Notes: generated from the sequence alone by a model not told the origin. A stretch of DNA of 64,000 bases from an uncultured Collinsella sp. (GCA_902490405.1 CABUDS010000006.1:1-64000), one strand, 5' to 3'. Positions 1 through 8,602 are shown, numbered from the stretch's first letter. A program made the numbers and translations.

Positions 1-329
1 GTAACCACGGCGGTGTCGGCCGTCGTCTCCTCGTCATGGAACATATAACCCGTGCGTGAGGTGCGGCGCTCAATACCGTTAAGGCCCCACATAAAATCGA
101 GGTGCCAGTAGCTGCGGCGGAACTCGCCATCGGTGATCACCTGCAGGCCGGCGGCCTTCTGCTTGGCCACCAAATCGCGAATGGCATCGTCCTCGACGGC
201 CTTAAGGCCGGAAGCGTCGAGTTTACCCGCGACATAGGCGGCACGGGCGTCCTTTACAGCCTGCGGACGAAGAAAGCTGCCGACGATATCGGCGCGAAAC
301 GGCGCGTTCGGTTGAATCGAAGTGCTCAT
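1..329 (-). CDS. MetE-like methyltransferase family protein (YxjG/YxjH type), N-terminal part
   Basis: The N-terminal 109 residues are visible; the gene runs off the left edge of the window. The start ATG is at 329-327, behind GGGAGAT. The segment has the hallmarks of the short cobalamin-independent methionine synthase-like family: RADIVGSFLRP near residue 13, a basic helical stretch, then VITDGEFRRSYWHLDF near residue 65. In this family, related to the C-terminal half of MetE, a TIM barrel binds zinc and a thiol substrate; the zinc ligands lie in the missing part. A LysR regulator follows upstream on the same strand, with inverted repeats between them. Family assignment is good; the exact substrate is unknown. 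Confidence 0.82.
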   Translation of the reverse strand, partial: MSTSIQPNAPFRADIVGSFLRPQAVKDARAAYVAGKLDASGLKAVEDDAIRDLVAKQKAAGLQVITDGEFRRSYWHLDFMWGLNGIERRTSRTGYMFHDEETTADTAVV

Positions 330-370
330 AGATATCTCCCTTTGCATTGGTTGCTTTACTGGGACAGAGT

Positions 371-438
371 ATGAGCGCTCATATGGCTATCGTAAAATAT
401 ACGTTTATAACAGTTTGATATAGATGCTTCCTATATCA
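371..438. promoter_or_regulatory. Inverted repeats in the promoter region of the MetE-like gene
   Basis: Two dyads lie in the 155-bp gap between the LysR gene and the MetE-like gene. One is a perfect 12-bp palindrome, ATGAGCGCTCAT, at 371-382. The other is TGATATAG at 416-423 and CTATATCA at 431-438, a perfect 8-bp inverted repeat with a 7-bp spacer. The second fits the dyad size bound by LysR-type regulators. The stretch between them is AT-rich and is likely the promoter. Binding by the neighbouring LysR protein is inferred. Confidence 0.5.
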
Positions 439-484
439 GTCTGGACTGCAATAAAGAGACTTGAACCGTGCGGAGCACAGCACC

Positions 485-1381
485 CTAGATATGCTGACGA
501 ATCGCTTCGATATAGGCCTGCCCATAGCGCGTGAGCGTCGTATTTTTGCGCGTGATGATGCCAATCTCCATGTACTCGTCTACATCGAGCGGAATCGAGA
601 TGATGCCGGGACCGTTGAGCTCGTGACTGATCACGCCCGAGCATACCGTGTAGCCGTTGAGGCCCATGGCCAGGTTGAACAACGTCGCACGGTCGCGCAC
701 GCGGATATTCTTGCGACGCTCAAAAGTCGAGGTCAGTTCCTCGGAATAGTAAAACGAGTTATAGCTGCCCTGCTCGTAGGACAGGAACGGGTAGTCTTCC
801 AAGTCCTCAAGCGTCACGCTCGAGCGGCCCGCCAGCGGATGGTCTGCGCACACGAAGACATGCGGCGTGGCGCAGAAGAGCCCCTCGAATACGAGCTCGT
901 TGGCGGCAAGCATGCGCTCGATAACCTCGCGGTTATGCTCGGATAAGTACAGGATGCCCAGTTCGCTTTTCATATGCGCGACATCCTCGATAATCTCGTG
1001 AGTCTGCTCCTCGCGCAGGGTGAAGTCGTAACGCGCGGCATCGAACTCGCGGATCACGTCAACAAACGCGTTAACGGCAAAGGAATAATGCTGGCAGCTC
1101 ACACTAAAGTGCGGCACCTGCTCGGATGTGCCCTTGTACTTGCCCTCGAGCAGGTCGGCCTGGTCGAGCACCTGGCGCGCGTAGCCCAAGAAGGTCTCGC
1201 CCTCCTCGGACACAATGACGCCCTTGTTGGTGCGCTCAAAGATATGCACACCCATCTCGTTTTCGAGATCGCGGATCGATGCGGTAATCGAAGGCTGCGA
1301 CACAAAGAGCCGGCGCGAGGCCTCGGTAATGCTGCCGCATTCGGCAACTTTGACGACATATCTGAGCTGCTGGAGCTTCAT
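485..1381 (-). CDS. LysR family transcriptional regulator
   Basis: A 298-residue protein of normal LysR length. The N-terminus MKLQQLRYVVKVAECGSITE starts a winged helix-turn-helix (about residues 1-60, with ASRRLFVSQPSITASIRDLE as recognition region), followed by a linker helix and a two-lobed periplasmic-binding-protein-like effector domain. The ATG at 1381 is preceded by AAGGAGAC; longer in-frame extensions upstream have no such site. Its position next to a MetE-like methyltransferase gene, with an inverted repeat between the two, suggests that it controls that gene, probably in response to a sulfur or methionine-related metabolite. The effector is not visible in the sequence. Confidence 0.9.
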   Translation of the reverse strand: MKLQQLRYVVKVAECGSITEASRRLFVSQPSITASIRDLENEMGVHIFERTNKGVIVSEEGETFLGYARQVLDQADLLEGKYKGTSEQVPHFSVSCQHYSFAVNAFVDVIREFDAARYDFTLREEQTHEIIEDVAHMKSELGILYLSEHNREVIERMLAANELVFEGLFCATPHVFVCADHPLAGRSSVTLEDLEDYPFLSYEQGSYNSFYYSEELTSTFERRKNIRVRDRATLFNLAMGLNGYTVCSGVISHELNGPGIISIPLDVDEYMEIGIITRKNTTLTRYGQAYIEAIRQHI

Positions 1382-1391
1382 GGCTGTCTCC

Positions 1392-2300
1392 TTAGCTGTT
1401 CGTGAGATTCGCGTCGGCAGTACCCGGCAGGCGCATAAACGACGGCATCTCCCCCGTCGTGGCGCAGGCGGCGATCTGATGTAGAGCCCCGGCGACCGCA
1501 TCGTCTGCCGCAGTGCCGATATGCCAGCGCGCTGCCGCCGTGACGGCCTCGTTGGCATTGGCGACTGCAACGGAGTTGGGAACGGCATCGATCATGGGCA
1601 AATCATTATCAGAATCACCGAATACGGCCACCTCGTCGGGCGTCAAGCCCAAAGCACGCGCCAGCTCCAGCGCAGCGCAGCCCTTGTCCCAACCAGCCGG
1701 AAGGATGTCGAACAGACGCACTCGGTTGTTGGGAAACACAAGCGAGAGTTCCGGCACCTCAGCGGCAACGCGCTCGCGTAGCTCCGCGAGCTCCTCACGC
1801 GAACGGGCACTCCAGATATTCGCCTTAAACACCGGCGCGTCATCGACGACGGGACGGCACGGGGCCTCTTCGCCTTTGAGCCACGCGTTGCCGCCCGACT
1901 CCATGGCGCGACGAACGCGCTCAGGATTGCTCGTCACGCAATAGGCATCGTTGCCCCAAAAGTCATCGCCCAGGCTGTAGACTTTTAGAAATGTATCGTC
2001 GGTCTCTTGCTCGAGGTAATCGGCCAGACGCATCAGAGCATCGTTGTCGGTCGCGCGCGAAGCGACTACTTCGCCGTCGACAAACATCACCTGGCCGTTA
2101 CAGAACGCACCGGTCGAAAAACACTCGGAACAATTTTTGAACATCCAACCCATCGCGGACGGCTGACGACCCGAAACCGGGCCAAAGTGCAGACCCGCCG
2201 CCTGCATGGCATGAATGCCCTCAATGGCGTAGTCGCTGGCGCCGTCATGCCCAGCCGGAATCAGCGTATCGTCCATATCGGTCAGCACAAGTTTGATCAT
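1392..2300 (-). CDS. Cof-type HAD family hydrolase
   Basis: A 302-residue protein with the three HAD signatures: motif I LVLTDMDDTL near residue 4 (nucleophile and acid Asp), motif II SGRQ near residue 40, and motif IV VFGDSDNDLPMI near residue 220, preceded by the motif III lysine in WDKG. The large cap between motifs II and III marks the Cof/YbiV type (IIB), usually phosphatases of sugar phosphates or nucleotides. The start ATG at 2300 has GGGGGA in front; an upstream in-frame ATG (MTGDS) has none. The stop lies 10 bp from the LysR start, so the two genes may be cotranscribed. The substrate is unknown. Confidence 0.88.
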   Translation of the reverse strand: MIKLVLTDMDDTLIPAGHDGASDYAIEGIHAMQAAGLHFGPVSGRQPSAMGWMFKNCSECFSTGAFCNGQVMFVDGEVVASRATDNDALMRLADYLEQETDDTFLKVYSLGDDFWGNDAYCVTSNPERVRRAMESGGNAWLKGEEAPCRPVVDDAPVFKANIWSARSREELAELRERVAAEVPELSLVFPNNRVRLFDILPAGWDKGCAALELARALGLTPDEVAVFGDSDNDLPMIDAVPNSVAVANANEAVTAAARWHIGTAADDAVAGALHQIAACATTGEMPSFMRLPGTADANLTNS

Positions 2301-2337
2301 AGAGTCCCCCGTCATTTTCACCGTAACCATTGTAACG

Positions 2338-2440
2338 ACCTGCCAATAAGGGACAGGTTCATTTTGGCAGGTTTTATCTGGGAAAATGTAACGCCCCAGT
2401 CGCCACCTGCCAAAATAAACCTGTCCCTTTTTAGCAGGTG
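2338..2440. repeat. Inverted pair of GGGACAGGTT hairpin repeats (family B)
   Basis: Two arms of about 36 nt, 2338-2374 and 2404-2440, are near-perfect inverted copies of each other around a 28-nt loop. Each arm contains AAGGGACAGGTT and ends in ACCTGC/GCAGGT, so each can also fold alone. A third copy lies at 22992-23037 and shares about 45 bp, including the flank CCCAGATAAAACC. The element sits between the start of the HAD gene and the TPP riboswitch, directly upstream of the likely thiM promoter. Confidence 0.8.
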
Positions 2441-2470
2441 CGCTAGTATAGGGAACAACAGATTCGATGC

Positions 2471-2564
2471 GGGAGTGCCGGCGGTGCAAACCACAAGGCT
2501 GAGAGGGCAATGGACCCAATCCTTTGAACCTGTCAGTTAATGCTGGCGTAGGGAGCATGCCGCC
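2471..2564 (+). promoter_or_regulatory. TPP riboswitch (thi element)
   Basis: The conserved core elements of the thiamine pyrophosphate aptamer appear in order: GGGAGTGCCGG at the 5' side, the pyrimidine sensor GGCTGAGAGGG at about 2498-2507, then CCTTTGAACCTGTC at 2521-2534, and TTAATGCTGGCGTAGGGA closing the structure. It lies directly before a terminator hairpin and the thiM start, so high TPP should favour early termination and switch the thiM-thiE operon off. Confidence 0.96.
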
Positions 2565-2570
2565 TTTACA

Positions 2571-2604
2571 GGGGCGCTGTCTATGCACAGCGCCCCTTTT
2601 CTAT
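2571..2604 (+). terminator. Attenuator terminator of the TPP riboswitch
   Basis: GGGGCGCTGT at 2571-2580 pairs perfectly with ACAGCGCCCC at 2587-2596 around a 6-nt loop, followed by TTTT. It lies immediately after the aptamer and 20 nt before the thiM start, the usual expression platform for TPP-controlled premature termination. Confidence 0.85.
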
Positions 2605-2622
2605 GCCAAGGAGGCATGTGCA

Positions 2623-3462
2623 GTGATTGATTCGGAACAGCTTAAGCAACATGTGATCAAGGCCGTGGGGGAGATTCGCGCCACCAATCCGATGGCAGGC
2701 TCCATCACCAACACGGTGACGATTGACTTTGTCGCCAACGCACAGCTCGCCGTGGGCGGATCGGCCGCCATGGTCTATCTGCCCGACGAGGGCGAGGCAC
2801 TCGTTGCCGGCGGCGGCGCCATCTATCTCAATATGGGTACGCTCTTCCCCATCTACGAGCAGACGATTCCCCGCGCGGCCAAGGCGGCACACGACGCCGG
2901 CAAGCCCTGGGTGCTCGATCCGGTTGGCCTGGGCATCGGTAGCCTGCGCACCCAGTTGGTAAGCGAACTCAAGCAGTACAAGCCCGCCATCGTGCGCGGC
3001 AACGCCTCCGAGATCATCGCGCTCGCCGGCCTGTGGGGTCTTGAGGGTGAGGCGGCCGATCTGAGCCGCGTGCGCGGTGTCGATACCACCGACACGGTCG
3101 ACGCTGCCCGCGATGCCGCCGTGGCGCTCGCTCGCTACACCGGCGGCGCCGTTGTGGTCTCGGGCGAAGTCGACCTGATTACCGACGGCACGACCGTGGC
3201 CAAATCCCACGGCGGCAGCCCGCTCATGTCCAAGATCACCGGCTGCGGTTGCTCGCAGGGCGGCGTGCTGGCCGTGTACGCCTGTGCTACCGATCCGTTT
3301 ACGGCAGCAGTCTGCGGCACCGCCGTCTACAACGTTGCCGGCACGCGTGCCGCCGCCGTCGCCGATGCCCCGGCAAGCTTTAAGGTCGCCTTTATCGACG
3401 AGCTCTACCGCGCAACCGCCCAGGATATTGCCGACAACCGACTCGAGCTCGAGGAGGCATAA
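2623..3462 (+). CDS. thiM: Hydroxyethylthiazole kinase ThiM
   Basis: The 279-residue protein phosphorylates 4-methyl-5-(2-hydroxyethyl)thiazole, a salvage step of thiamine synthesis. Family motifs include SITNTVTIDFVANAQLAVGG near the N-terminus (substrate pocket), the central IVRGNASEI, and the late ITGCGCSQG loop around residue 205 with the conserved Cys and anion hole. GTG at 2623 is chosen because AAGGAGG lies 8 nt upstream, inside the region following the attenuator. It opens an operon with the thiamine-binding protein gene and thiE, all under the TPP riboswitch. Pairing with ThiE supplies thiazole phosphate for condensation. Confidence 0.95.
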   Translation: MIDSEQLKQHVIKAVGEIRATNPMAGSITNTVTIDFVANAQLAVGGSAAMVYLPDEGEALVAGGGAIYLNMGTLFPIYEQTIPRAAKAAHDAGKPWVLDPVGLGIGSLRTQLVSELKQYKPAIVRGNASEIIALAGLWGLEGEAADLSRVRGVDTTDTVDAARDAAVALARYTGGAVVVSGEVDLITDGTTVAKSHGGSPLMSKITGCGCSQGGVLAVYACATDPFTAAVCGTAVYNVAGTRAAAVADAPASFKVAFIDELYRATAQDIADNRLELEEA

Positions 3463-3465
3463 GCC

Positions 3466-3807
3466 ATGTCCGAACCCGCAACCAATGCCGGCATGAACAC
3501 GCTCGTCGCCGTGGCCATCGCCCCATGCGGCACCGGCGACGAGCTGTCCGCCGAGGTCGCCGAGGTCGTGCGCGTCATTCGCGAGAGCGGCCTTCCCAAC
3601 CGCACCACCTCGATGTTCACCGAGATCGAGGGCGACTGGGACGAGGTCATGCAGGTCGTGCGCGACGCGACCTTTGTGTTGGCGAGCAAGGGCATCCGCA
3701 CCGAAGTCGTGCTCAAAGCCGATATTCGACCCGGATTTACCGACACCATGACCGGCAAACTCAAGCGCATGGAAGCGCAGATCAAAAAGCAGGAGGAAGC
3801 ACGATGA
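3466..3807 (+). CDS. MTH1187/YkoF-type thiamine-binding protein
   Basis: A 113-residue protein of the MTH1187 (DUF77) family: small ferredoxin-like fold proteins that form tetramers, some of which bind thiamine or its hydroxymethylpyrimidine part. Visible family features are the opening VAVAIAPCGTGDELSAEVAE, the central LPNRTTSMFTEIEGDWDEVM and the C-terminal VVLKADIRPG with basic helix. It starts 3 nt after the thiM stop and overlaps the thiE start by 4 nt (ATGA), so translation is probably coupled. A role in carrying or sensing thiamine intermediates in this operon is inferred from family and context. ThiD is absent from the operon. Confidence 0.85.
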   Translation: MSEPATNAGMNTLVAVAIAPCGTGDELSAEVAEVVRVIRESGLPNRTTSMFTEIEGDWDEVMQVVRDATFVLASKGIRTEVVLKADIRPGFTDTMTGKLKRMEAQIKKQEEAR

Positions 3808-4499
3808 GCATCCGCGACAACCTTGATATCTCGGCCTATCTGGTACTCGGCCCCGAAAACACCCTCGGACGCCCCGTGGGCGATGTGGTGGCCCAGGCAC
3901 TCGACGCCGGCTTTACCTGCATCCAGGTGCGCTCCAAGGTGGCAAGTGCCCGCGAGATCATCGCGCTGACCGGCGACGCCGCGCAGGCAATCGCACAGGC
4001 CGGCAAGACCGGTCAGGTCGCCCTGTTAATCGATGACCGTCTGGACTGTGTGCTTGCCGCGCGCGAGCAGGGCATTGCCGTCGATGGCGTGCACGTAGGC
4101 CAGAGCGACATTCCCGTCGAGGTCTGCCGCAAGCTGCTGGGCCCCGACGCCATCGTGGGCCTTTCGGCCCGTTGCGAGGAGATGCTCGAGTACGTCAAGA
4201 CCGCCGACATGAGCCTGGTCGACTACCTGGGCATCGGCCCGCTCCACGAGACCGAGACCAAGCGCGACTGCGGACGCGCGGCCGACGGCTCTATCATCAC
4301 CAAGAGCTTTGAGGACCTTGCCGCACTCCACGCGGCAAGCCCCGTGCCCATCGTGGTGGGCGGCGGCGTTAAGACGGCCGACTTGCCGCAGCTTAAGGCC
4401 ACCGGAGTCGACGGCTTCTTTGTGGTAAGCGCCGTCTGCAGCGCCGACGACCCCCATGCCGCAGCCAAGGAGCTTGTCGACACCTGGCAGCAGGCATAG
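3804..4499 (+). CDS. thiE: Thiamine-phosphate synthase ThiE
   Basis: The 231-residue TIM-barrel enzyme joins hydroxymethylpyrimidine diphosphate and thiazole phosphate to thiamine phosphate. Motifs: CIQVRSKVAS near residue 35, LLIDDRLDCVLAAREQGIAVDGVHVGQSD near residues 75-100 (Mg2+ and diphosphate binding), YLGIGPLHETETK near residue 142, and PIVVGGGV with GFFVVSAV near the end. The start ATG overlaps the previous gene's stop and has AGGAGG upstream. Length is slightly above the usual 210. It ends the riboswitch operon just before a strong terminator. Confidence 0.94.
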   Translation: MSIRDNLDISAYLVLGPENTLGRPVGDVVAQALDAGFTCIQVRSKVASAREIIALTGDAAQAIAQAGKTGQVALLIDDRLDCVLAAREQGIAVDGVHVGQSDIPVEVCRKLLGPDAIVGLSARCEEMLEYVKTADMSLVDYLGIGPLHETETKRDCGRAADGSIITKSFEDLAALHAASPVPIVVGGGVKTADLPQLKATGVDGFFVVSAVCSADDPHAAAKELVDTWQQA

Positions 4500-4543
4500 G
4501 CATAGGCCGAACAGCTGATTCGCAGCCTCATATCTTCAGCAAT

Positions 4544-4589
4544 GGAAAGCGCATCCCAGTTTGGGCCTCCATTCCGGGATGCGCTTTCC
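4544..4589. terminator. Bidirectional terminator between thiE and the patatin gene
   Basis: GGAAAGCGCATCCC at 4544-4557 pairs with GGGATGCGCTTTCC at 4576-4589. It separates two convergent genes and can serve both strands, though the U-tracts are weak. Confidence 0.65.
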
Positions 4590-4600
4590 GTATGCGACCC

Positions 4601-5470
4601 TTACCCCGCCAGATACGCTTCCAACGCCGGCAAAGTCGCCTCTGCATCGTGGCGGCCGACCTGGTAGATGCGCTCGAGCTCATCCGGTTCGCGGCACAGC
4701 GACGGCACCTTCACCGATTCACTCGGCCGCACCACAAAGATCTCGCCAGCGGCCTCGCGACACGCCAGGTCATCGAGCGTGGCATTGTAGACCTCATGCC
4801 GATGCTCAAGCGCCGCAACAAACTCCGGATAGTGACGATACACGCGACGCAGCATAGGCATCACGCTATTGGGCTGCTTTACAAAGCCCGCCGGCTGCGT
4901 CAGCACCACCACGTTGCGGTCATAACCCTGCGCAAACAGCCAAGCGCTGGGAATGGAATCGGCAACACCGCCATCCAAGTACTTACGACCCTCGATGGCA
5001 ACAGGACGCGTCGCCACGGGAATCGCCGACGACGCACGGATCCACTCGATATCGCGCTCGTCGCCATAGGGCAGGTCATGGTAGACGGCCTGCCCCGTCT
5101 TAAGATCGGTACATACGCACGTAAACCGCATGGGGCAGGCGCGATATGCCTCCAGATCGATGGGATCGCGCTCGATGGGTACCTCATGATAGGCAAACTC
5201 GGCATTGAACATATCGCCGGTTCGCAACCAGCTCGTCACGCTCGCATAGCGCTTGTCGGCGCAATAGGCCTTGTTGTAGCGAATGGCGCGGCCGATCTGG
5301 CGCGATTTAAAGTTGTAGCCAAACGCCGCGCCCGCCGAGACACCCACCATATGGTCGCAGGTTAAGCCGTGCTCCATCCATACGTCGAGCACGCCCGCCG
5401 TATACATACCGCGGTAGCCGCCTCCCTCGAGCGCAAGCCCCACCGTGCGCGTCGTGTCTGGCTGTGCCAT
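4601..5470 (-). CDS. Patatin-like phospholipase (YjjU type)
   Basis: A 289-residue serine hydrolase of the patatin family. The oxyanion-hole motif EGGGYRG lies at residues 15-21, the nucleophile elbow GVSAG at 43-47 (Ser45), and the catalytic Asp in LDGG at about residue 165, giving the Ser-Asp dyad. The length and C-terminal extension match the bacterial YjjU-like subgroup, which is thought to deacylate lipids. The ATG at 5470 is preceded by GGAGAT; upstream in-frame codons add unrelated sequence. No signal peptide is seen, so the protein is probably cytosolic. The substrate is unknown. Confidence 0.88.
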   Translation of the reverse strand: MAQPDTTRTVGLALEGGGYRGMYTAGVLDVWMEHGLTCDHMVGVSAGAAFGYNFKSRQIGRAIRYNKAYCADKRYASVTSWLRTGDMFNAEFAYHEVPIERDPIDLEAYRACPMRFTCVCTDLKTGQAVYHDLPYGDERDIEWIRASSAIPVATRPVAIEGRKYLDGGVADSIPSAWLFAQGYDRNVVVLTQPAGFVKQPNSVMPMLRRVYRHYPEFVAALEHRHEVYNATLDDLACREAAGEIFVVRPSESVKVPSLCREPDELERIYQVGRHDAEATLPALEAYLAG

Positions 5471-5794
5471 GCGACCATCTCCGTTCCCGTGTTTTAAAGC
5501 GGGACAAGTATACCCGCCAACATATATCGACTCAGTCGCATTTATATCGAGCATCGCATCGTCACGCTACCGATTGGCGAATAATAGCCGCCCGCGGCAG
5601 GGGCACCCATATACAATCCTCTATTGTTGTTTATACTACTCAATAGTTATCAGCAGCGAACACGGACCGACATATTAAACCAGCGACGCAGCAAGGCGGG
5701 GGCCTGGATACACGCAAAGCGTTGAGCAGCAACGCGTGTGTACAACGAGCTCGCCCGACGCAATACACCCCGACCTCAGGAAGCCGCTTACAGC
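5471..5794. other. Intergenic region, patatin to GGDEF/EAL gene
   Basis: This 324-bp stretch holds the divergent promoters of the patatin gene and the GGDEF/EAL gene. It is AT-rich in its centre (5590-5660). A short dyad, ACACGC near 5709 with GCGTGT near 5732, precedes the coding start. I see no gene, RNA family or transposon remnant in it. Confidence 0.4.
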
Positions 5795-8512
5795 ATGGAT
5801 ATCGCCAGCAATTACACCGAGACGCTCGAAAAGACCATCCGTGACCTTCTCGAGCGTCAGGACGATCTGATCAGGACTGCCTTTACCGACGAGCTCACCG
5901 GTCTTGGCAACCGCGGCTGTTTTACCCGTTCCCTCGAGGAAATCTGGGAGCAGGAATTGCCCGTAACCATGGCGTTTATCGACATCGATAACCTTAAGCA
6001 CTGCAACGACATCTTTGGACACGACGAGGGCAACCGCTATATCTTGCAGGTGAGCCTCTATCTCAAGCTGTATATGAAGGTGGACGAGGCGGCATTTCGC
6101 CTGGGAGGCGACGAGTTTGCCATCCTGTCCACAATCGCGACCGAGGATGACCTTGCCGAACGTCTGGAGCACTGTCGAGAGGTCCTGCTCAAAAATAACG
6201 ATTCCGAGATGCCTCACTCGTTTAGCTACGGAGTGTCACACGCCGACCCCGCCCTGGGCGAAGCCTCCAATCGCATGACGCTCGATGCCGACCATCGCAT
6301 GTACGACTACAAGCTGCGCCATGCCGTGCACCTTGATCGACGCAATATCACGCAAGTCCACGCCGACGATTTCGAAGTAAGCGATCGCATTTTCGACGCC
6401 CTTTCGATGCTCAACGAAGGCCGCTATTTCTTTATCGAGAACCTGGACAAACATCGCACCCTTTGGTCACAAGGCGCTATGCGCGACCTTGGCCTTCCTT
6501 CGGAGCATATAGACAACTGCCACGATTACTGGAAAACGCGTGTCCATCCCGATGACCTTGAGGCCTATACCAACGACATCGACCAAATCTATGACGGCTC
6601 CAAACATCGTCACGTCATGCAGTACCGCGTGCGCAATGCCGCCGGCGATTACATCCTCGGCCGTGCTCGCGGGTTTCGTATCGACGGCGACGGAAATGTC
6701 CCCTCGCTCTATGTCGGCGAGCTCGTCAACCACTCGCTTGCCGAGACCGTCGACGCCGCCACGGGTCTCGGAACGCAGCGCACGCTGATCAACGCTATCG
6801 ATGCCTGCCGTCGCGACCGTTGCGAGACGGGGCTTATAGCAGTGCGCGTTCGCGGCACGGCAAAGCTCAACGAGCTCTACGGGGCCGAGGCCGTCGACAA
6901 CATGCTCGCCGAATACGCAGGCCGCATGCTGTCGATTACTCGCGGCAGGAGTCGCGTCTTCCGTTCACGCAACGCCCAGTTCGTCGTGCTTAGCAACAAT
7001 TTGGATCACGAAGCATTCGAGCAACTGATCCAACATCTCAAAGAGGCCGTTTTCGCTCCCGTTCGAATCGCGGGCGACACTATTACCCCCGTCTGTCTTG
7101 TCGTTCCGGCCTTTTACGAGCACCTGACCAATCAAACGGCCGCCGTTTTAGGCGAACTCGACCGTCGCATTCGCACGGCCGGCGGGCTTGTTCCCAACGA
7201 CAGCCTCCCCATACCCGAGGTGGAGCGCAAAAGCGCCATCGCCGAACGCATCGATCCGCTCACGGGTCTCTATCGACCCAGCGAGTTTATGCGCCGCGCC
7301 AACGAATTTCTCGAGACAAGGCACAACGGCGCCTGGTGTATCGCCACCGTCGATATGGGGCACATGCGACTGTTCAACGAATGGCACGGACAGGCCGAGG
7401 GCGACCGCGTACTCGCCGATGTGGGCACGGTTCTCAAGGACATCGAGAATGCCGCCATGGGCGTCGCAGGGTACTGGGGCCAAGACGATTTTTGCGTACT
7501 CATCCCCTTTGAACACGACACCGTCCATCAGATCTATAGCCGCGTTCGCCAGGCCGTGGTCAAGCATGATGACGGCGTGGGCTTCTGGCCGTCCATGGGC
7601 GTCTACCCCATCGACTCCAACGAGGAAATCACCATCGATGCGCAGGCCAAGGCCATGTTTACCAATCGGCGCGCAAAAAACGACTTTAAGGAGCGCATTG
7701 CCATTTTCCGCCCCGAGGAATACGAGCACGAAATCGCGTTCCACCGCACGCTGACCGAATTCCAGTATGCGCTCTCAAACGGCCGCATTACCTACTACGT
7801 GCAGCCCCAGGTCGACATGGAAACCGGCGAGATCGTTGGCGCCGAGGCGCTCACACGCTGGATTGACAAGGATGGCTCCCTCATTTCACCTACCACCTTT
7901 ATCCCCGCTCTCGAGGAAAGCGGTTTTGTGGTGACGCTCGACAAATATGTTTGGCAGGGCGTCGCCTCGTGGCTGCGTGAGTGCATCGATCGAGGGCTGC
8001 GCGTAGTTCCGATCTCGCTCAATGTGTCGCGCGTGGATATCCTTGCCTGCGACGTCGCCGAGCATATGGGGGCGCTTGCCGCCCAATACAACCTACCGCC
8101 CGAGCTCATGCGCATTGAGATCACCGAGACGGCTTATACGGGAGAGTCCGAGGCCGTGGATAAGCTGACGGCCGACCTACACACTCGCGGTTTCTCGACC
8201 TACATGGACGATTTTGGCACCGGCCAGTCTACGCTCGCGATGCTCAAGAACGTCAACGTCGACGTCATCAAGCTTGATCGCACGTTTGTGCCCACCGACC
8301 GCGATCAAAGCCGTAGCGCGCAAATCGTTTCATCAATGCTCGAGATGGCGCAATCGCTCCATCTGCCCGTTGTAATCGAAGGCGTCGAGACAAACGAGCA
8401 GGCGAACATGTTGCGCCAAATGGGTGCCCGCTACGCACAAGGGTTCCTCTACCACCGTCCCATGCCGGTGGAGGATTTTGAGGCATTGCTCGATGGCGGC
8501 GCCGGCAACTGA
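5795..8512 (+). CDS. GGDEF-PAS-GGDEF*-GGDEF*-EAL cyclic-di-GMP protein
   Basis: About 905 residues, cytosolic, no membrane segment. Order: GGDEF domain with DELTGLGNRG and an intact LGGDEF near residue 103; a PAS_3 sensor near 210-330 (VHPDDLEAY, YRVRNAAGDYILG); a GGDEF-like domain in which the motif is FRSRNAQFVVL; another with TGLYRPSEF and YWGQDDF; then an EAL domain from about residue 660. The EAL domain has the known catalytic set: EALTRW, SLNVSR, EITE, DDFGTG, IKLDR, VIEGVET and QGF. So both synthesis and hydrolysis of c-di-GMP look possible, with two degenerate domains between. No RxxD inhibitory site precedes the first GGDEF. Start chosen at the ATG with AGGAAG upstream; a GTG at 5738 would add 19 residues. 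Confidence 0.9.
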   Translation: MDIASNYTETLEKTIRDLLERQDDLIRTAFTDELTGLGNRGCFTRSLEEIWEQELPVTMAFIDIDNLKHCNDIFGHDEGNRYILQVSLYLKLYMKVDEAAFRLGGDEFAILSTIATEDDLAERLEHCREVLLKNNDSEMPHSFSYGVSHADPALGEASNRMTLDADHRMYDYKLRHAVHLDRRNITQVHADDFEVSDRIFDALSMLNEGRYFFIENLDKHRTLWSQGAMRDLGLPSEHIDNCHDYWKTRVHPDDLEAYTNDIDQIYDGSKHRHVMQYRVRNAAGDYILGRARGFRIDGDGNVPSLYVGELVNHSLAETVDAATGLGTQRTLINAIDACRRDRCETGLIAVRVRGTAKLNELYGAEAVDNMLAEYAGRMLSITRGRSRVFRSRNAQFVVLSNNLDHEAFEQLIQHLKEAVFAPVRIAGDTITPVCLVVPAFYEHLTNQTAAVLGELDRRIRTAGGLVPNDSLPIPEVERKSAIAERIDPLTGLYRPSEFMRRANEFLETRHNGAWCIATVDMGHMRLFNEWHGQAEGDRVLADVGTVLKDIENAAMGVAGYWGQDDFCVLIPFEHDTVHQIYSRVRQAVVKHDDGVGFWPSMGVYPIDSNEEITIDAQAKAMFTNRRAKNDFKERIAIFRPEEYEHEIAFHRTLTEFQYALSNGRITYYVQPQVDMETGEIVGAEALTRWIDKDGSLISPTTFIPALEESGFVVTLDKYVWQGVASWLRECIDRGLRVVPISLNVSRVDILACDVAEHMGALAAQYNLPPELMRIEITETAYTGESEAVDKLTADLHTRGFSTYMDDFGTGQSTLAMLKNVNVDVIKLDRTFVPTDRDQSRSAQIVSSMLEMAQSLHLPVVIEGVETNEQANMLRQMGARYAQGFLYHRPMPVEDFEALLDGGAGN

Positions 8513-8569
8513 TACGCTCGCGCGCAAAACACCACCGTCTAGGGGAGCATTTGTCCCCATTGGCTAACT

Positions 8570-8602
8570 CATATCCCCAATTCAAACCGAATTGGGGATA
8601 TG
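8570..8602. repeat. Perfect 14-bp palindrome between the two c-di-GMP genes
   Basis: CATATCCCCAATTC at 8570-8583 and GAATTGGGGATATG at 8589-8602 are perfectly complementary around a 5-nt loop. No T-run follows, so it is not a classical terminator. It ends about 37 bp before the second GGDEF gene and could be a regulatory hairpin or operator. Confidence 0.6.

Noticed and set aside
5700..5765. c-di-GMP-I riboswitch before the GGDEF/EAL gene
   Set aside because: ACACGCAAAGC resembles the GACGCAAAGC core, but the second helix, tetraloop and receptor are not there.
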